Origin: an uncultured Pelagibacteraceae bacterium
GTDB lineage: Bacteria; Pseudomonadota; Alphaproteobacteria; Pelagibacterales; Pelagibacteraceae
Direction of reading: 5' to 3'
NCBI GenBank assembly: GCA_905620505.1
Contig: CAJQTN010000037.1
Span: 1-50,830 of the forward strand
DNA length: 50,830 nt
The notes under the pieces are model-generated. The model was not told the origin of the DNA, made no database searches, and saw only the letters and a list, made by a program, of their open reading frames with translations. Shown here one piece after another: positions 35,958 through 45,669 of the stretch (position 1 is its first letter; each line of letters opens with the position of its first letter). The position numbers were made by a program, and so were the translations under genes.

Positions 35958-36875
35958 TTAGCTTGTTGCTTTTAAAATTTTTTTTGATAGAGAGCTAAAA
36001 CTGTTTGAATAAAGCTTATTCCAATCGGACATGTGTCCTCTTGCCCATGTAACCTGTCTTTTCGCGTATTGCCTTGTCTTTATATTAATAACTTCTTTTA
36101 CCTGCGGCAGACTTAAATCACCAGATAAAAGGTCTTTAATTTCTTTAACTCCAATTATTTTATTGACTGATAGTGAGGGGTCAATGTTTAAATTTAAAAA
36201 ATATTTTACTTCTTCAATGCAATCATTTCTAAACATTTTTTCTGTACGCTCTGAAATATTTTTCAGTAATTTTTCTCTTGGCACATCAATAAATATTTTA
36301 AATATTTGAAATTTTTGAAATTCAGATTTTGTTAATTTATACCACTCAAAAATTGATTTTTTTGTAGATTTTTTTACTTCATATGCTCTAATAGATCTTT
36401 GAGTGTCAAGTGGTTCAATTTTATTTTTTATTAAAGGGTCTAGCTCTAAAAGCAGTTTGTAAAATTTCTCTTGTCCTGCTTTTTTTTGCAGCTTTCTAAT
36501 TTTATCTCTTACCTTGAAATGAATATTAGGAATTTTGCTCAGACCATTAGTAATAGCCTCAAAATATAAACCGGTTCCACCAACAAAAATAGGAATTTTT
36601 TTATTTTTTAAACATTGGTTTATTTGTTTCTTGACTAATTTTAACCAAGCTCCTGTTGAAAAATATTTTTTTACAGGTTGGAAACCATAAAGATGATGTT
36701 TTACTTTTTTTAAATCTATTTTTGATGGCCTGGAAGATAAAATAGAAAACTCTTTATAAACTTGCATACTATCAGCGTTGATAATTTCACCTTTTATTTT
36801 TTTGGCAATTTCGATAGCTAGTTTTGATTTTCCAGAAGCGGTTGGTCCAGCAATTAGTATAATCTTCTTAGACAA
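35958..36875 (-). CDS. miaA: tRNA dimethylallyltransferase
   Basis: A 305-residue protein with P-loop IAGPTASGKSKLAIEIAK, the INADSMQVYKE active-site block, the GGTGLYFEAITNGL segment, and the TRQYAKRQVTWAR C-terminal motif. It adds a dimethylallyl group to A37 of tRNAs that read codons starting with U. The gene lies 2 bases after the degP-like gene on the same strand. Many Lys and Asn codons reflect base composition only. Confidence 0.95.
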   Translation of the reverse strand: MSKKIILIAGPTASGKSKLAIEIAKKIKGEIINADSMQVYKEFSILSSRPSKIDLKKVKHHLYGFQPVKKYFSTGAWLKLVKKQINQCLKNKKIPIFVGGTGLYFEAITNGLSKIPNIHFKVRDKIRKLQKKAGQEKFYKLLLELDPLIKNKIEPLDTQRSIRAYEVKKSTKKSIFEWYKLTKSEFQKFQIFKIFIDVPREKLLKNISERTEKMFRNDCIEEVKYFLNLNIDPSLSVNKIIGVKEIKDLLSGDLSLPQVKEVINIKTRQYAKRQVTWARGHMSDWNKLYSNSFSSLSKKILKATS

Positions 36876-36877
36876 AC

Positions 36878-38302
36878 TTAATTAGTTTTAACACCAAGGT
36901 ATCTTCTTTGGTTGTTGTTATTAATTATTGTAAGCAATAATGTCTTCTCACCTTTTTTATAAATACCTTCAATTAATTGATTTAATGCTTTAGAGTTTAG
37001 AACCTTATTTTTTTGCACTTCGATAATAATGTCTCCTTCTCTTAGCGTCCCCGCTACTACACTTTTACTTGAGATTCCTGTTATCACAACACCGCTTAAT
37101 TTTTTTTCTAATTTTCTGTCCTTAATATCTTTAACGGTAATATCTCTAACTGTTATTTTTAAAGTTTTAACTTCGGTATCTTTTGTTTTAGTTTCTGGTT
37201 TAGTTTTTTTATTTTCTGCCTTAAAATCATCGGAAGATTCTAACCTACCCAAAGTAAGTTTTTTAGTAATTAGTTTTTTGTTTCTCCAAATTTTTAATTC
37301 AACATTTTTACCAACTTCTGTATTGGAAACTAGTTTTGGTAAAGCTCTCATCGTGTCTATTTTCTTTCCATCAAATTTTAGAATAATGTCACCTGCTTTA
37401 AGTCCAGCTTTCTCTGCGGGACTATTTACTCCTACGCTTGCAACTAGCGCGCCTTCTGTATTGTTTAATTTTTCAACATCAGCTATTTCTTTTGTGACTT
37501 GTTGTATTCGAACACCTAACCAACCTCTTTTTGTTTTACCATATTTGATTAGTTGATTAATAACATTTGATGCAGCATTTGACGGTATAGCAAAACCAAT
37601 ACCTATTGAACCTGATTGACCAGGCGCAATAATTGCTGTGTTAATCCCAATAACGTCTCCGTCTAAATTAAACAAAGGTCCACCTGAGTTGCCTTGGTTG
37701 ATCGAAGCATCTGTCTGAATAAAATCATCATATCGTGTCAAATTTATATCTCTATTTCTTGCAGAAATTATTCCTGAAGTAACGGTTCCTCCAAGACCAA
37801 ATGGATTTCCAATAGCTACAACCCAATCTCCAACACGTGCTTTATCTGAATTTCCAAACTTTACGGGTATAAATTTTTTATTTGTATCAATCTTTAAAAC
37901 TGCAAGATCAGAATAAGGATCTGCTCCTAAAACTTTTGCTTCATATTCTTTATCTCCAACTCTAACAATAATATCTTCAGCATTATTGATAACGTGATTG
38001 TTTGTAACAATAGTTCCGTTTTTATTAATAATAAAACCTGAGCCTAAAGAGGAAGCTTTTCTTTCGGTTGGTTGGTTAAAATCCTTAAACATTTCTTCGA
38101 AAGGTGAGCCTGGAGGAAATTGAAAAGGAAGCTGATTTCCCTTTGTTTTAATAATTTGTGTTGTTGAAATATTAACGACTGAAGGCATTAATCTTTCCGC
38201 AAGATCTGCAAAAGAATCTGGAACAGGTTTTGCGTTTAAAAAGCTAACAACTCCAAGAGTAGAAATTACAAACGTCAATAATATTTTTTTTAATAAATTC
38301 AT
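36878..38302 (-). CDS. degP: Do-type periplasmic serine protease
   Basis: A 474-residue HtrA/DegP-type protein. A signal peptide (about 24 residues, ending LNAKPVP) precedes a trypsin-like domain with His in IVTNNHVINNAEDI, Asp in DPYSDLAVLKI and Ser in NQGNSGGPLF. Two PDZ domains follow (about 255-350 and 385-470), the second with TLREGDIIIEVQKNK. It degrades or refolds damaged envelope proteins. The position next to hflKC and a DUF2065 gene is a conserved alphaproteobacterial arrangement. Start overlaps the DUF2065 stop by 4 bases. Confidence 0.95.
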   Translation of the reverse strand: MNLLKKILLTFVISTLGVVSFLNAKPVPDSFADLAERLMPSVVNISTTQIIKTKGNQLPFQFPPGSPFEEMFKDFNQPTERKASSLGSGFIINKNGTIVTNNHVINNAEDIIVRVGDKEYEAKVLGADPYSDLAVLKIDTNKKFIPVKFGNSDKARVGDWVVAIGNPFGLGGTVTSGIISARNRDINLTRYDDFIQTDASINQGNSGGPLFNLDGDVIGINTAIIAPGQSGSIGIGFAIPSNAASNVINQLIKYGKTKRGWLGVRIQQVTKEIADVEKLNNTEGALVASVGVNSPAEKAGLKAGDIILKFDGKKIDTMRALPKLVSNTEVGKNVELKIWRNKKLITKKLTLGRLESSDDFKAENKKTKPETKTKDTEVKTLKITVRDITVKDIKDRKLEKKLSGVVITGISSKSVVAGTLREGDIIIEVQKNKVLNSKALNQLIEGIYKKGEKTLLLTIINNNNQRRYLGVKTN

Positions 38303-38487
38303 TTATTTTTTATATACCAAACAATTAAAAATCCCAATATTAAGAAAAAAATTCCTGCACTTCTTAATTTAGTTTCGGGAATTTTATCTACAACTTTAAG
38401 CATATTTTTTATTCTTGTTGGAAAAATGGCAAAAAATAATCCTTCTATAAAAAGGAGCAATCCAAGGGCCGAGATTAAATCTTTCAT
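38299..38487 (-). CDS. DUF2065-family small membrane protein
   Basis: A 62-residue protein with two membrane helices (about residues 5-20 and 44-59), joined by a basic loop with FPTRIKNMLKVVDKIPE and the motif LRSAGIFFLILG. This matches DUF2065 proteins, which are usually found next to hflC, as here (9-base gap). The function is unknown; the neighbourhood points to membrane protein quality control. Confidence 0.85.
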   Translation of the reverse strand: MKDLISALGLLLFIEGLFFAIFPTRIKNMLKVVDKIPETKLRSAGIFFLILGFLIVWYIKNK

Positions 38488-38496
38488 TAAAATAAG

Positions 38497-39369
38497 TTAT
38501 GGTCTTTTAGTAAATCCTGCTTTACCGAAAAACTTAAAGAAATCACTGTCGGGTGAAAGAATTAGAGAAGTTTCTCCACCTATTAAAGCGGTTTCGTAGG
38601 CTTGCATTGCTCTGTAAAAACTAAAAAAATCAGGGTCTTTACCAAAAGCATCAGCAAATATTTTATTCCTTTGACCGTCACCTTCTCCTTTAAAAATTTG
38701 CGATTGTTTGTTTGCGTTGGCTAAAAGCACCGTAACATCTTTGTCCGCTGTTGAAGTTATTTTAGCAGCTATTTCCGCTCCTTCTGCTCTAAATTCTTTT
38801 GCTTCCCTTTGTCTTTCAGTTTGCATTCGTTTGTAAATAGCTTCGCTATTTGCTTGAGGTAAGTCTGCTCTTTTTATTCTTACGTCTACAATTTTAATGC
38901 CAAAACTTTTTGCCTCTTCGTTTACATCGTTTTGAATAATCGCCATTTGTTTGGCTCTTTCTTTTGAAAGTAACGTAGATAATTCTTGTGTACCTAAAAC
39001 ACCCCTAATTCTTGAATTTATAATAGTAGATAATCTTGATCTAGCAACTCTCTCATTGCCAACTGAAATATAAAATTTTAAAGGGTCTATAATTTGAAAT
39101 CTTGCAAAAGCATCAACTATTAATCTTTTTTGATCTGCAGCAATAACTTCCTCTGGTGCGTTGTCTAAATTTAGAATTCTTTTGTCTATGAAAACAACAT
39201 TTTGAATAAAAGGTAATTTAAATTTTAAGCCTGCTTCAGTAATAATTTTCTTTGGATTACCAAATTGCAAAACAATAGCTTGATTAATTTCTTTAACAAC
39301 AAAAGCTGATTGAAATGCAATTATACCAATCACAACAATTGCTGGTATTAAAAACTTAGGAAGTTTCAT
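38497..39369 (-). CDS. hflC: HflC, modulator of FtsH protease
   Basis: A 290-residue SPFH/prohibitin-family protein. One N-terminal membrane helix (about 6-26) is followed by the SPFH part with NQAIVLQFGNPKKIITEAGLKF in two pieces, the coiled region rich in Arg/Glu around EIYKRMQTERQREAKEFRAEG-like sequence, and a C-terminal FSFYRAMQAYETAL. HflC forms a large ring with HflK that encloses FtsH on the periplasmic side. The gene overlaps hflK by one base, matching equal production. Confidence 0.95.
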   Translation of the reverse strand: MKLPKFLIPAIVVIGIIAFQSAFVVKEINQAIVLQFGNPKKIITEAGLKFKLPFIQNVVFIDKRILNLDNAPEEVIAADQKRLIVDAFARFQIIDPLKFYISVGNERVARSRLSTIINSRIRGVLGTQELSTLLSKERAKQMAIIQNDVNEEAKSFGIKIVDVRIKRADLPQANSEAIYKRMQTERQREAKEFRAEGAEIAAKITSTADKDVTVLLANANKQSQIFKGEGDGQRNKIFADAFGKDPDFFSFYRAMQAYETALIGGETSLILSPDSDFFKFFGKAGFTKRP

Positions 39370-40466
39370 TAATTAGTACTACCTTTCTTTTTTAATTCCG
39401 GTAGTGGTAAATAAGGCACTACACCTTGTCCTGAATTCTTGTCAATAATAACCTTATCTATATCTGCTAAAACTTTTTCCATTGTTTCAAAGTACATACG
39501 TTCTTGAGTTACTTTTTTTGCATTTTTATATTCATTGTAAATAGCTAAAAATCTACTAGCGTCACCTTCTGCGGCTGCAACAACTTGTTTTTTGTATGCG
39601 TCAGCTTCTTGTAAAATTTTTTCGGCCTCACCCCTTGCCCTTGGAATAACATCGTTTGCATATGCTTCTGCTTCATTTTTAGATCTTTCTCTATCTGCTC
39701 TAGCGGCTTGCACATCTCTAAAAGAATCAATTACTTGATTAGGAGGGTCTGCTTTCTGGGTTTGTACTTGTGTAATCTGAATTCCTGAACCATACTCGTC
39801 TAAAATACTTTGAGTAATTTCTTGTACATCGGTTTCAATCTGTAATCTTCCTTCGGTTAAAATTGATTGAATTTCACTTCTTGCAATAACTTCTCTCATT
39901 GCAGTTTCAGAGGCAGCTTTAACTGTTTCAACTGGGCTTTGAATATTAAATAAAAACTTTTCTGCGTCTTTGATCAGCCAGAACACTGAATAGTTTATAT
40001 CTACAATGTTTTCATCCCCTGTTAACATCAAGCTTTCTTCGGGAACGTTGTCTACGCTGGAAACTCTTCCGTTGTCACTAGCTGGTCTAAACCCAATATC
40101 AATTCTATTAACTTTTGTAACTTTAGGAGTTAGTGCTCTCTCGATTGGTAGTGGTAAATGGTAATTCAAACCTGGTTGGGTAGTTTTTATAAATTTACCA
40201 AATCTTAAAACAACACCTTGTTCGTCGGGAAGCACTCTATAAAGACCGCTTGCTAACCAAAGAAAAATTAAAATAATTAATCCTAGAAAAATAGGTTTGC
40301 TTCCACCAGATTTCCCGCCTGGGAAAAATTGATTAATTTTTTTTTGAATATTAGCTATAATTTCATCAAGGCTTGGCGGCTGAGTTGTGTTTCCTGACCC
40401 GTTATTATCTCCAGGTTCAGAACCCCAAGGTGATTGGCTTTTAAAAATTTTATCTTTAAAACTCAT
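39369..40466 (-). CDS. hflK: HflK, modulator of FtsH protease
   Basis: A 365-residue SPFH-family protein. The N-terminal cytoplasmic part is Gly/Pro/Asn-rich (SPWGSEPGDNNGSGN). One membrane helix (about 59-77) leads to LYRVLPDEQGVVLRFGKF, and a charged helical section (EAEAYANDVIPRARGEAEK) follows. It pairs with HflC to control the FtsH protease. The gene is the first of a long minus-strand core run, divergent from mrp with a 54-base spacer that must hold both promoters. Confidence 0.95.
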   Translation of the reverse strand: MSFKDKIFKSQSPWGSEPGDNNGSGNTTQPPSLDEIIANIQKKINQFFPGGKSGGSKPIFLGLIILIFLWLASGLYRVLPDEQGVVLRFGKFIKTTQPGLNYHLPLPIERALTPKVTKVNRIDIGFRPASDNGRVSSVDNVPEESLMLTGDENIVDINYSVFWLIKDAEKFLFNIQSPVETVKAASETAMREVIARSEIQSILTEGRLQIETDVQEITQSILDEYGSGIQITQVQTQKADPPNQVIDSFRDVQAARADRERSKNEAEAYANDVIPRARGEAEKILQEADAYKKQVVAAAEGDASRFLAIYNEYKNAKKVTQERMYFETMEKVLADIDKVIIDKNSGQGVVPYLPLPELKKKGSTN

Positions 40467-40520
40467 GAATCTTTATATAGTTACTTTCAGTGAAAAAACA
40501 AGTTAACTAAATGTCTTATT

Positions 40521-41348
40521 ATGAGTGATATAAAAGAAAAAATGAGTAATGCGACAAAACAAAAAGGTGAGCCAAAGAAATTCATAAGAACTCCTATTAA
40601 AGGTACGAAGTACACGATTATGGTTTCAAGCGCTAAAGGAGGCGTTGGGAAATCAACCTTCGCAGTAAACTTAGCTTTTGCTCTTAAAAATTTAGGAAAA
40701 AAAGTTGGAATACTCGATGCTGATATTTTTGGACCATCTTTACCAAAGTTAATTGGTAAAAATATAAAACCTGAAACAGAGAATGGTAAAGCTATATTCC
40801 CTGTCGATGGTTACGGCATTCAGTGTATGTCGATGGGATTTTTAGTTGGCGAAACAACACCTATGATATGGAGAGGACCTATGGTCATAAGTGCCATTAA
40901 AACATTAACAGAAAAAGTATTATGGAAAGATCTTGATTATATAATTGTGGATATGCCTCCAGGAACTGGCGATACACAACTTACATTCGCTCAAGACATA
41001 ATGGTAGATGGTGCGATCATTGTTTCAACTCCGCAAGATATGGCATTACTAGATGTTAAAAGAGGTATTCAAATGTTTAACAAAACAAAAATTAATATAA
41101 TTGGACTAATAGATAATATGAGTTTTTTTAAAGGCGATGATGGAAAAAAATATAAAATTTTTGGTGAAGGAGGTGTTGAAAAAACCGCTAAAGAATTTAA
41201 TAAAGAATTTTTAGGTAAAATTCCACTTCATCAAGATCTAAGAATTGCATCAGATAAAGGTCTACCCTTAACTCATTCTTCTCCCGAACACGAAGTATCG
41301 TTATTGTTTACGGATATAGCTAAGAAAGTATCTGAGAAGTTTATATAG
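40521..41348 (+). CDS. mrp: Mrp/ApbC-family P-loop ATPase (Fe-S carrier-type)
   Basis: A 275-residue ATPase. The deviant Walker A is [17 protein letters not shown] (about 36-52), followed by [13 protein letters not shown] and [14 protein letters not shown]. It belongs to the Mrp/Nbp35 family that loads iron-sulfur clusters. Two features differ from the standard protein: the N-terminal DUF59 domain is absent, and the C-terminal CxxC is replaced, since [17 protein letters not shown] has no Cys. Loss of the CxxC is common in alphaproteobacterial relatives. The gene overlaps the convergent thyX by 8 bases. Confidence 0.92.
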   Translation: MSDIKEKMSNATKQKGEPKKFIRTPIKGTKYTIMVSSAKGGVGKSTFAVNLAFALKNLGKKVGILDADIFGPSLPKLIGKNIKPETENGKAIFPVDGYGIQCMSMGFLVGETTPMIWRGPMVISAIKTLTEKVLWKDLDYIIVDMPPGTGDTQLTFAQDIMVDGAIIVSTPQDMALLDVKRGIQMFNKTKINIIGLIDNMSFFKGDDGKKYKIFGEGGVEKTAKEFNKEFLGKIPLHQDLRIASDKGLPLTHSSPEHEVSLLFTDIAKKVSEKFI

Positions 41349-42285
41349 TTTTTTGTAACTCTAAAACTTCCATCAATTCATTCCATTCTCTTTTGCCTAG
41401 ACCGGAATCTTCATACTTAACTTCTTTTCCACTTAGCATGGATTTAATTATTTTTAATCCCTTTCCTGATATATGTGCGGCGCCGACTCTGTAATCTAAA
41501 AATGCAGAGTGCGTAATAGGTACCCATTTTTTGACTGTCTCTAACATAGCTTCAGCATAAACTCTAATTTCATATTGAGCATGGCTGTCTGCTCTTAAAA
41601 ATAAAAAATTTAATAAATTTAACAGATCAGTTTTCCAATACCACTGAGTGTAAGAGTTTAAAGTTAAATTCATTCTAGCAAGCTCTCTCGCTAATCCAGA
41701 TTTTTTTTCATCTATAACTGTTCCGTCAAATTTTTCGTTTAGCATTTTTTCATAATTACCGTAAGTTCGAGTTGCATCATCTTTTAAAATTTGAAGAACC
41801 TCATCAGCTTGATCTCCTGTAATAAGATCTCCTCTACCTTGTCTGTTAATTGTAGACTGAGCCGATAGTTGTTCTTTATTTGGAATATAAAACTCTTTAT
41901 CTAAAATTGAATATCTTGCTGAATATTCATTAACATTTGCGGTTCGGTGTCTAATCCATTGTCTTGCTATAAAGATTGGAAGCTTAACGTGATATTTTAT
42001 TTCACACATTTCAAAAGGCGTTGAATGCCAGTGTCTCATTAAGTATTTTATTAAACCTTCATCTGTTGAAACTTTTTTTGTTCCCTTTCCATAAGATACT
42101 CTAGCCGACTGAACAATTGAACTGTCGTCTCCCATGTAATCAACCACACGAACAAATCCATGATCTAATATTGGAATAGCATTATAGAGAATTTTTTCTA
42201 ACTCAGGAGAGGTTACTCTTTTTGTAACGTTCTTTTGTGATTGTTGGTCAGCAATCTCTTGATTTTGTTCTTTTGTTAGTTTCAT
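41341..42285 (-). CDS. thyX: Flavin-dependent thymidylate synthase
   Basis: A 314-residue ThyX. The signature RHRxxxxNEYSxRYS is seen in [19 protein letters not shown], and the FAD/dUMP site residues lie in [20 protein letters not shown]. It makes dTMP from dUMP with methylene-tetrahydrofolate and FADH2, replacing ThyA. Length is the usual one for alphaproteobacterial ThyX with its extra N-terminal helix. The 143-base gap upstream separates core genes from the more AT-rich sugar island, and its promoter is probably there. Confidence 0.96.
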   Translation of the reverse strand: MKLTKEQNQEIADQQSQKNVTKRVTSPELEKILYNAIPILDHGFVRVVDYMGDDSSIVQSARVSYGKGTKKVSTDEGLIKYLMRHWHSTPFEMCEIKYHVKLPIFIARQWIRHRTANVNEYSARYSILDKEFYIPNKEQLSAQSTINRQGRGDLITGDQADEVLQILKDDATRTYGNYEKMLNEKFDGTVIDEKKSGLARELARMNLTLNSYTQWYWKTDLLNLLNFLFLRADSHAQYEIRVYAEAMLETVKKWVPITHSAFLDYRVGAAHISGKGLKIIKSMLSGKEVKYEDSGLGKREWNELMEVLELQKTI

Positions 42286-42428
42286 AATGAGTCGATTAAT
42301 TGTCTACAGGAATATATTATTAATATTTATTTTTCCAATAAGAATAAAAATTAGATGGTAATAAAATTTAAAAAAAACTATAAGTTTTAATGCAACTATA
42401 AATAGTAATTATTATTTATATAATTTAT

Positions 42429-43589
42429 TTATCTTTGTTTTTCAAAAAAATTAAAAATGACTTTAGTCATGTGATTAATATGTCTAACATCAATAAATTC
42501 GTGCACAGGTAAAGAGAGAGAGGTATTGGCCATTTTTTCCGCAACAGGAAAGTCGCCTTTTTTATATTTTAGATACTTTGCTGCTCGCTGAAGGTGAACA
42601 GGTATGGGATAGTGTACTTTTGCATCAACATTGTTTTTAATTAAATATTTTTGCAACAATTCTCTGGTTCTTAAGTTCTTCACATTGATATGATATAAGT
42701 GAAAAACTTCTTTTAAATACTTTAATCTTTCTACGGTAATAATATTACTATTTTTAGATAATAATTTATCTAGTAGTTTAGAATTTCTAATTCTTTTGCT
42801 TGTGATATTGTCTAGCTTATTTTTCATTTTATAGTTAGCTACAGCTGCTTGAATGCTATCTAGTCTAGAATTGTAACCAAATATCTCAACATTATTTCTG
42901 TTTTTAAGGCCATGATTTCTAATGAGATACAATTTCTCAGCCAATACTTTTTTATTTGTTACAATAAAACCACCGTCTCCCCAAACATTTAAGTTTTTAA
43001 GTGGATGCATGCTGTAGGTGCATGTGTCACCAAAATTTACTAAGTGTTTTTTTCTGAACCTTGCTCCAATGACGTGAGCGCTATCTTGAACAACATGCAA
43101 ATTATGTTTTTTTGCAATAGAATATATTTTATCCATTTCACATGGTCTACCCGCCCAGTGAACAGGCATTATTGCTTTTGTTTTTTTGGTTATAGCTGCT
43201 TTTATTTTTTTCTCATCCATGTTGTAGTCTTCTTTAATGTCTACAAAAACAGGTTTTGCTCCAGCGGTAACAATTGATCCGACGGTTGCAACAAAGGTGT
43301 AAGGAACAGTAATTACTTCGTCTCCCGGTCCAATGTTTAAAGCTTTTAACGACAAAAGTAGTGCGTCGGTACCATTACCAACACTAATGGCAAATTTTGC
43401 TCCAGTTCTTTTAGCAAAGTTTTTTTCACAAATATCAACTTCCTTACCTAAGGTATAATCTCCTTTTTTAACTACTTTCTCGACTTCTTTAAAAATTTTT
43501 GAATAGTCTGCAAATTGTTCAACAAGATAACTATGGTTGATCTTAAGTTTTTCATTTTTTTTATACTCAGCTGGTAGAAAGTTTTTCAT
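42429..43589 (-). CDS. DegT/DnrJ/EryC1/StrS-family sugar aminotransferase
   Basis: A 386-residue PLP enzyme. FAISVGNGTDALLLSLKALN forms the cofactor phosphate pocket, VVQDSAHVIGAR holds the Asp that contacts the pyridine N, and the PLP Lys lies in YSMHPLKNLNVWGDGG. These enzymes aminate a keto-sugar nucleotide to give an amino sugar for surface polysaccharides. It is the last gene of the sugar island as read on the minus strand and shares one base with the upstream epimerase gene. Substrate is unknown. Confidence 0.92.
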   Translation of the reverse strand: MKNFLPAEYKKNEKLKINHSYLVEQFADYSKIFKEVEKVVKKGDYTLGKEVDICEKNFAKRTGAKFAISVGNGTDALLLSLKALNIGPGDEVITVPYTFVATVGSIVTAGAKPVFVDIKEDYNMDEKKIKAAITKKTKAIMPVHWAGRPCEMDKIYSIAKKHNLHVVQDSAHVIGARFRKKHLVNFGDTCTYSMHPLKNLNVWGDGGFIVTNKKVLAEKLYLIRNHGLKNRNNVEIFGYNSRLDSIQAAVANYKMKNKLDNITSKRIRNSKLLDKLLSKNSNIITVERLKYLKEVFHLYHINVKNLRTRELLQKYLIKNNVDAKVHYPIPVHLQRAAKYLKYKKGDFPVAEKMANTSLSLPVHEFIDVRHINHMTKVIFNFFEKQR

Positions 43590-44599
43590 TATTTTTTTAA
43601 AATTTTATCATCATAAGTTAAATTGTTTTTAGAGAAGTTAACAAAATTTTTTTTATGGTAGTTTATAACTTCGTTCAAGCCTTTTTTTAAGGAATAAACA
43701 GGTTTCCATTTCAAGGCTTTTTGAGTGCTAAACGATCCAAGTTTATATAGTAAATCCTGCCCTGTTCTTCCTGTGGTTTTTTTTATTAACTTGTTTAACT
43801 TAAAAGACTTTAAGTCGCAGATAGTTTTAGCAACATCTAAAACGCTATAAAATTTATTGCCTGAGAAATGATAGGTTTTTCCAATTCTTCCATTTCTCAA
43901 AGTCTTATAAATACCATTGCAAAAATCATAAGAAAAAATAAAATTTCTTTTAGATTTACCGCTGCCTTCGATAGGAAATTTTTTACCATGGTCTATGCAT
44001 GTAATAATTTTTGGTATTAATCTATACAACGGTTGCCCCGGGCCATAAAAATTGGAAAATCTTGTTAAAATTGATGGCAATTTATAAAAATTAAAATAAT
44101 TTTTAATCAACATTTCTGCCGCTAATTTTGAAGTAGCATAAGGTGTGCTTGGATTAAAAGTTGTGTTTTTTTCATTTATAAAATTATCAGAAGATCCAAA
44201 TACTTCTGGGGTAGAAATATAAATATATTTCTTTAAAAATTTTACTGAACTCAAGTATTTAAATATTTCAGCTTTAAATAAAACATTGGTTTTAAAATAA
44301 ATCTCAGGATTTTTCCAACTTTCGTTAACCATGCAAATAGATGCAAAATCTATAATGTATTCTGGTTTTTGAGTGGATAAAATTTTTAGTATTTTTTTTG
44401 TTTTGCCTGAAAAATCTACTTTGTATTCTTTAAATAGTTTTAAATTTTTATTATAATTATAAGGTAAATATTGTTTAATTTTTTTTCTTCTGTAAGTTCC
44501 AAGTACTAAATAATCATTCTTGCTTAGTAAGAAATTGACCATTGATGCACCTGCAAAACTTGAACTTCCAAGAATTAATATTTTTTTTTTAGTTTTCAT
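43589..44599 (-). CDS. NAD(P)-dependent sugar epimerase/dehydratase (extended SDR)
   Basis: A 336-residue extended short-chain dehydrogenase. The cofactor loop is ILGSSSFAGASMVNFLLS (GxxxFAG form). The catalytic Tyr/Lys lie in PSTPYATSKLAAEML, with Ser/Thr in YISTPEVFG. RFSNFYGPGQP follows as in RmlB/Gmd-type dehydratases. It would create a keto-sugar nucleotide, a suitable substrate for the DegT-type aminotransferase encoded one base downstream. Specific sugar unknown. Confidence 0.9.
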   Translation of the reverse strand: MKTKKKILILGSSSFAGASMVNFLLSKNDYLVLGTYRRKKIKQYLPYNYNKNLKLFKEYKVDFSGKTKKILKILSTQKPEYIIDFASICMVNESWKNPEIYFKTNVLFKAEIFKYLSSVKFLKKYIYISTPEVFGSSDNFINEKNTTFNPSTPYATSKLAAEMLIKNYFNFYKLPSILTRFSNFYGPGQPLYRLIPKIITCIDHGKKFPIEGSGKSKRNFIFSYDFCNGIYKTLRNGRIGKTYHFSGNKFYSVLDVAKTICDLKSFKLNKLIKKTTGRTGQDLLYKLGSFSTQKALKWKPVYSLKKGLNEVINYHKKNFVNFSKNNLTYDDKILKK

Positions 44600-44607
44600 A
44601 AAAATTT

Positions 44608-45273
44608 TTATTTAAAATAAATAAATTCAAAATCACCTAGGTATTTAAACTCTTTAAAAATCCATTTCCATTCATCTTTTGAAAAAAAAGATTTACATGT
44701 TAATGCCCAACATTGAAGATTAAATAACTCAATATTATTTCTAAAACTTTCAACAACTATATATGATTTTTTTCCAACTCTACTAATTTCACTTAAAGAT
44801 TTCTTTAAATCATTTATCTCGAAATTGTGAAGAGTGTTGATAGAAATTACTAAATCAAAATGTTTTTTTTTAAAAGGATACTTGTTAGAGGCGTTTACAA
44901 TTTTAATATTTTTTTCTACTTCTTTGTGTGCTTTTTTTTTGGCATATTTAGAGACGTCTATTCCAAAAAATTTAATGTTTGGTAATATTTTTTTGATCTC
45001 ATATAAAAGATAACCTTTTCCACACCCAACATCCAAAATACATGAATTGTTTTTTAGATTATATTTTTTTATAATTTTATTCGCTACTGGTTTCCATCTA
45101 TCTTTAATATATCTGTACCCGCCGTAACCATATTTTTTATCCCCATCCCAGTAATTTTTATCAAATTTCTGACTAACATTCATACATTTAGCCTTATTAT
45201 TATTCATCCTCTTTAAATAATCTCTTTTAGAAGATGTGTGTAATTTTTGAATAATAAATTTTTCTTTACTCAT
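44608..45273 (-). CDS. Class I SAM-dependent methyltransferase
   Basis: A 221-residue protein with the SAM-binding loop NSCILDVGCGKGYLLYEIKK, the acidic residue in IKFFGIDVSKYAKKKA, and FDLVISINTLHNFEI as the post-motif II block. The N-terminal 50 residues have a KNYWDGDKKYGYGGYRYIKD segment shared with sugar-cluster methyltransferases. A C-, O- or N-methylation of the cluster's sugar is likely from position. One base separates it from the LIC12192-type gene. Confidence 0.87.
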   Translation of the reverse strand: MSKEKFIIQKLHTSSKRDYLKRMNNNKAKCMNVSQKFDKNYWDGDKKYGYGGYRYIKDRWKPVANKIIKKYNLKNNSCILDVGCGKGYLLYEIKKILPNIKFFGIDVSKYAKKKAHKEVEKNIKIVNASNKYPFKKKHFDLVISINTLHNFEINDLKKSLSEISRVGKKSYIVVESFRNNIELFNLQCWALTCKSFFSKDEWKWIFKEFKYLGDFEFIYFK

Positions 45274-45669
45274 TTAAATTTTTTGTGGGCAATATTTTAA
45301 ATTTTTTTTTACTAACCATATTTCATTAAATTTTTTAGCATCCTCATTATTTTTAATTTTAAAATCTTCAACAGCAAAATGAATTTCTTTTTTCTGCTTT
45401 AAAATTTTAGTTAATATTTTATTCCTTTCAATTTCATTCTCAGGAAATTGAAACATGCTATAGGCTACCAAGCCATCTAATTTTTTTAATTCTTTAATAA
45501 CAAGTTCTAAAATAATAAAACTTTTATTCATTTTATACTCAACAGAACTTAGTAAAAATGTATAATTGTTTTTTTCACAATAATTTCTAAGTATAATGTT
45601 TTGAACGTGTTGTGGTACTCTTTCCTCCATAAAGGGTCTGCTAAAAATATATCCTCTCAACTTCTTCAT
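45274..45669 (-). CDS. Sporadic carbohydrate cluster protein, LIC12192 family
   Basis: A 131-residue protein that matches what I remember of the LIC12192 (SpoChoClust_1) family. The diagnostic parts are KLRGYIFSRPFMEERVPQHV at the N-terminus, then NYTFLLSSVEYKM, and LDGLVAYSMFQFPENE. The fold looks like a resolvase-like nucleotide-binding half, but no function is known. The family is patchily distributed and is found in clusters with a 2OG-Fe(II) oxygenase and a split transketolase, both present here. Overlaps the oxygenase gene by 4 bases. Confidence 0.85.
   Translation of the reverse strand: MKKLRGYIFSRPFMEERVPQHVQNIILRNYCEKNNYTFLLSSVEYKMNKSFIILELVIKELKKLDGLVAYSMFQFPENEIERNKILTKILKQKKEIHFAVEDFKIKNNEDAKKFNEIWLVKKNLKYCPQKI

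Noticed and set aside
37029-37556. 175-codon plus-strand open frame opposite the degP-like gene
   Set aside because: The minus-strand protease has full catalytic motifs and PDZ domains; the opposite frame is Ser/Leu-rich without motifs.
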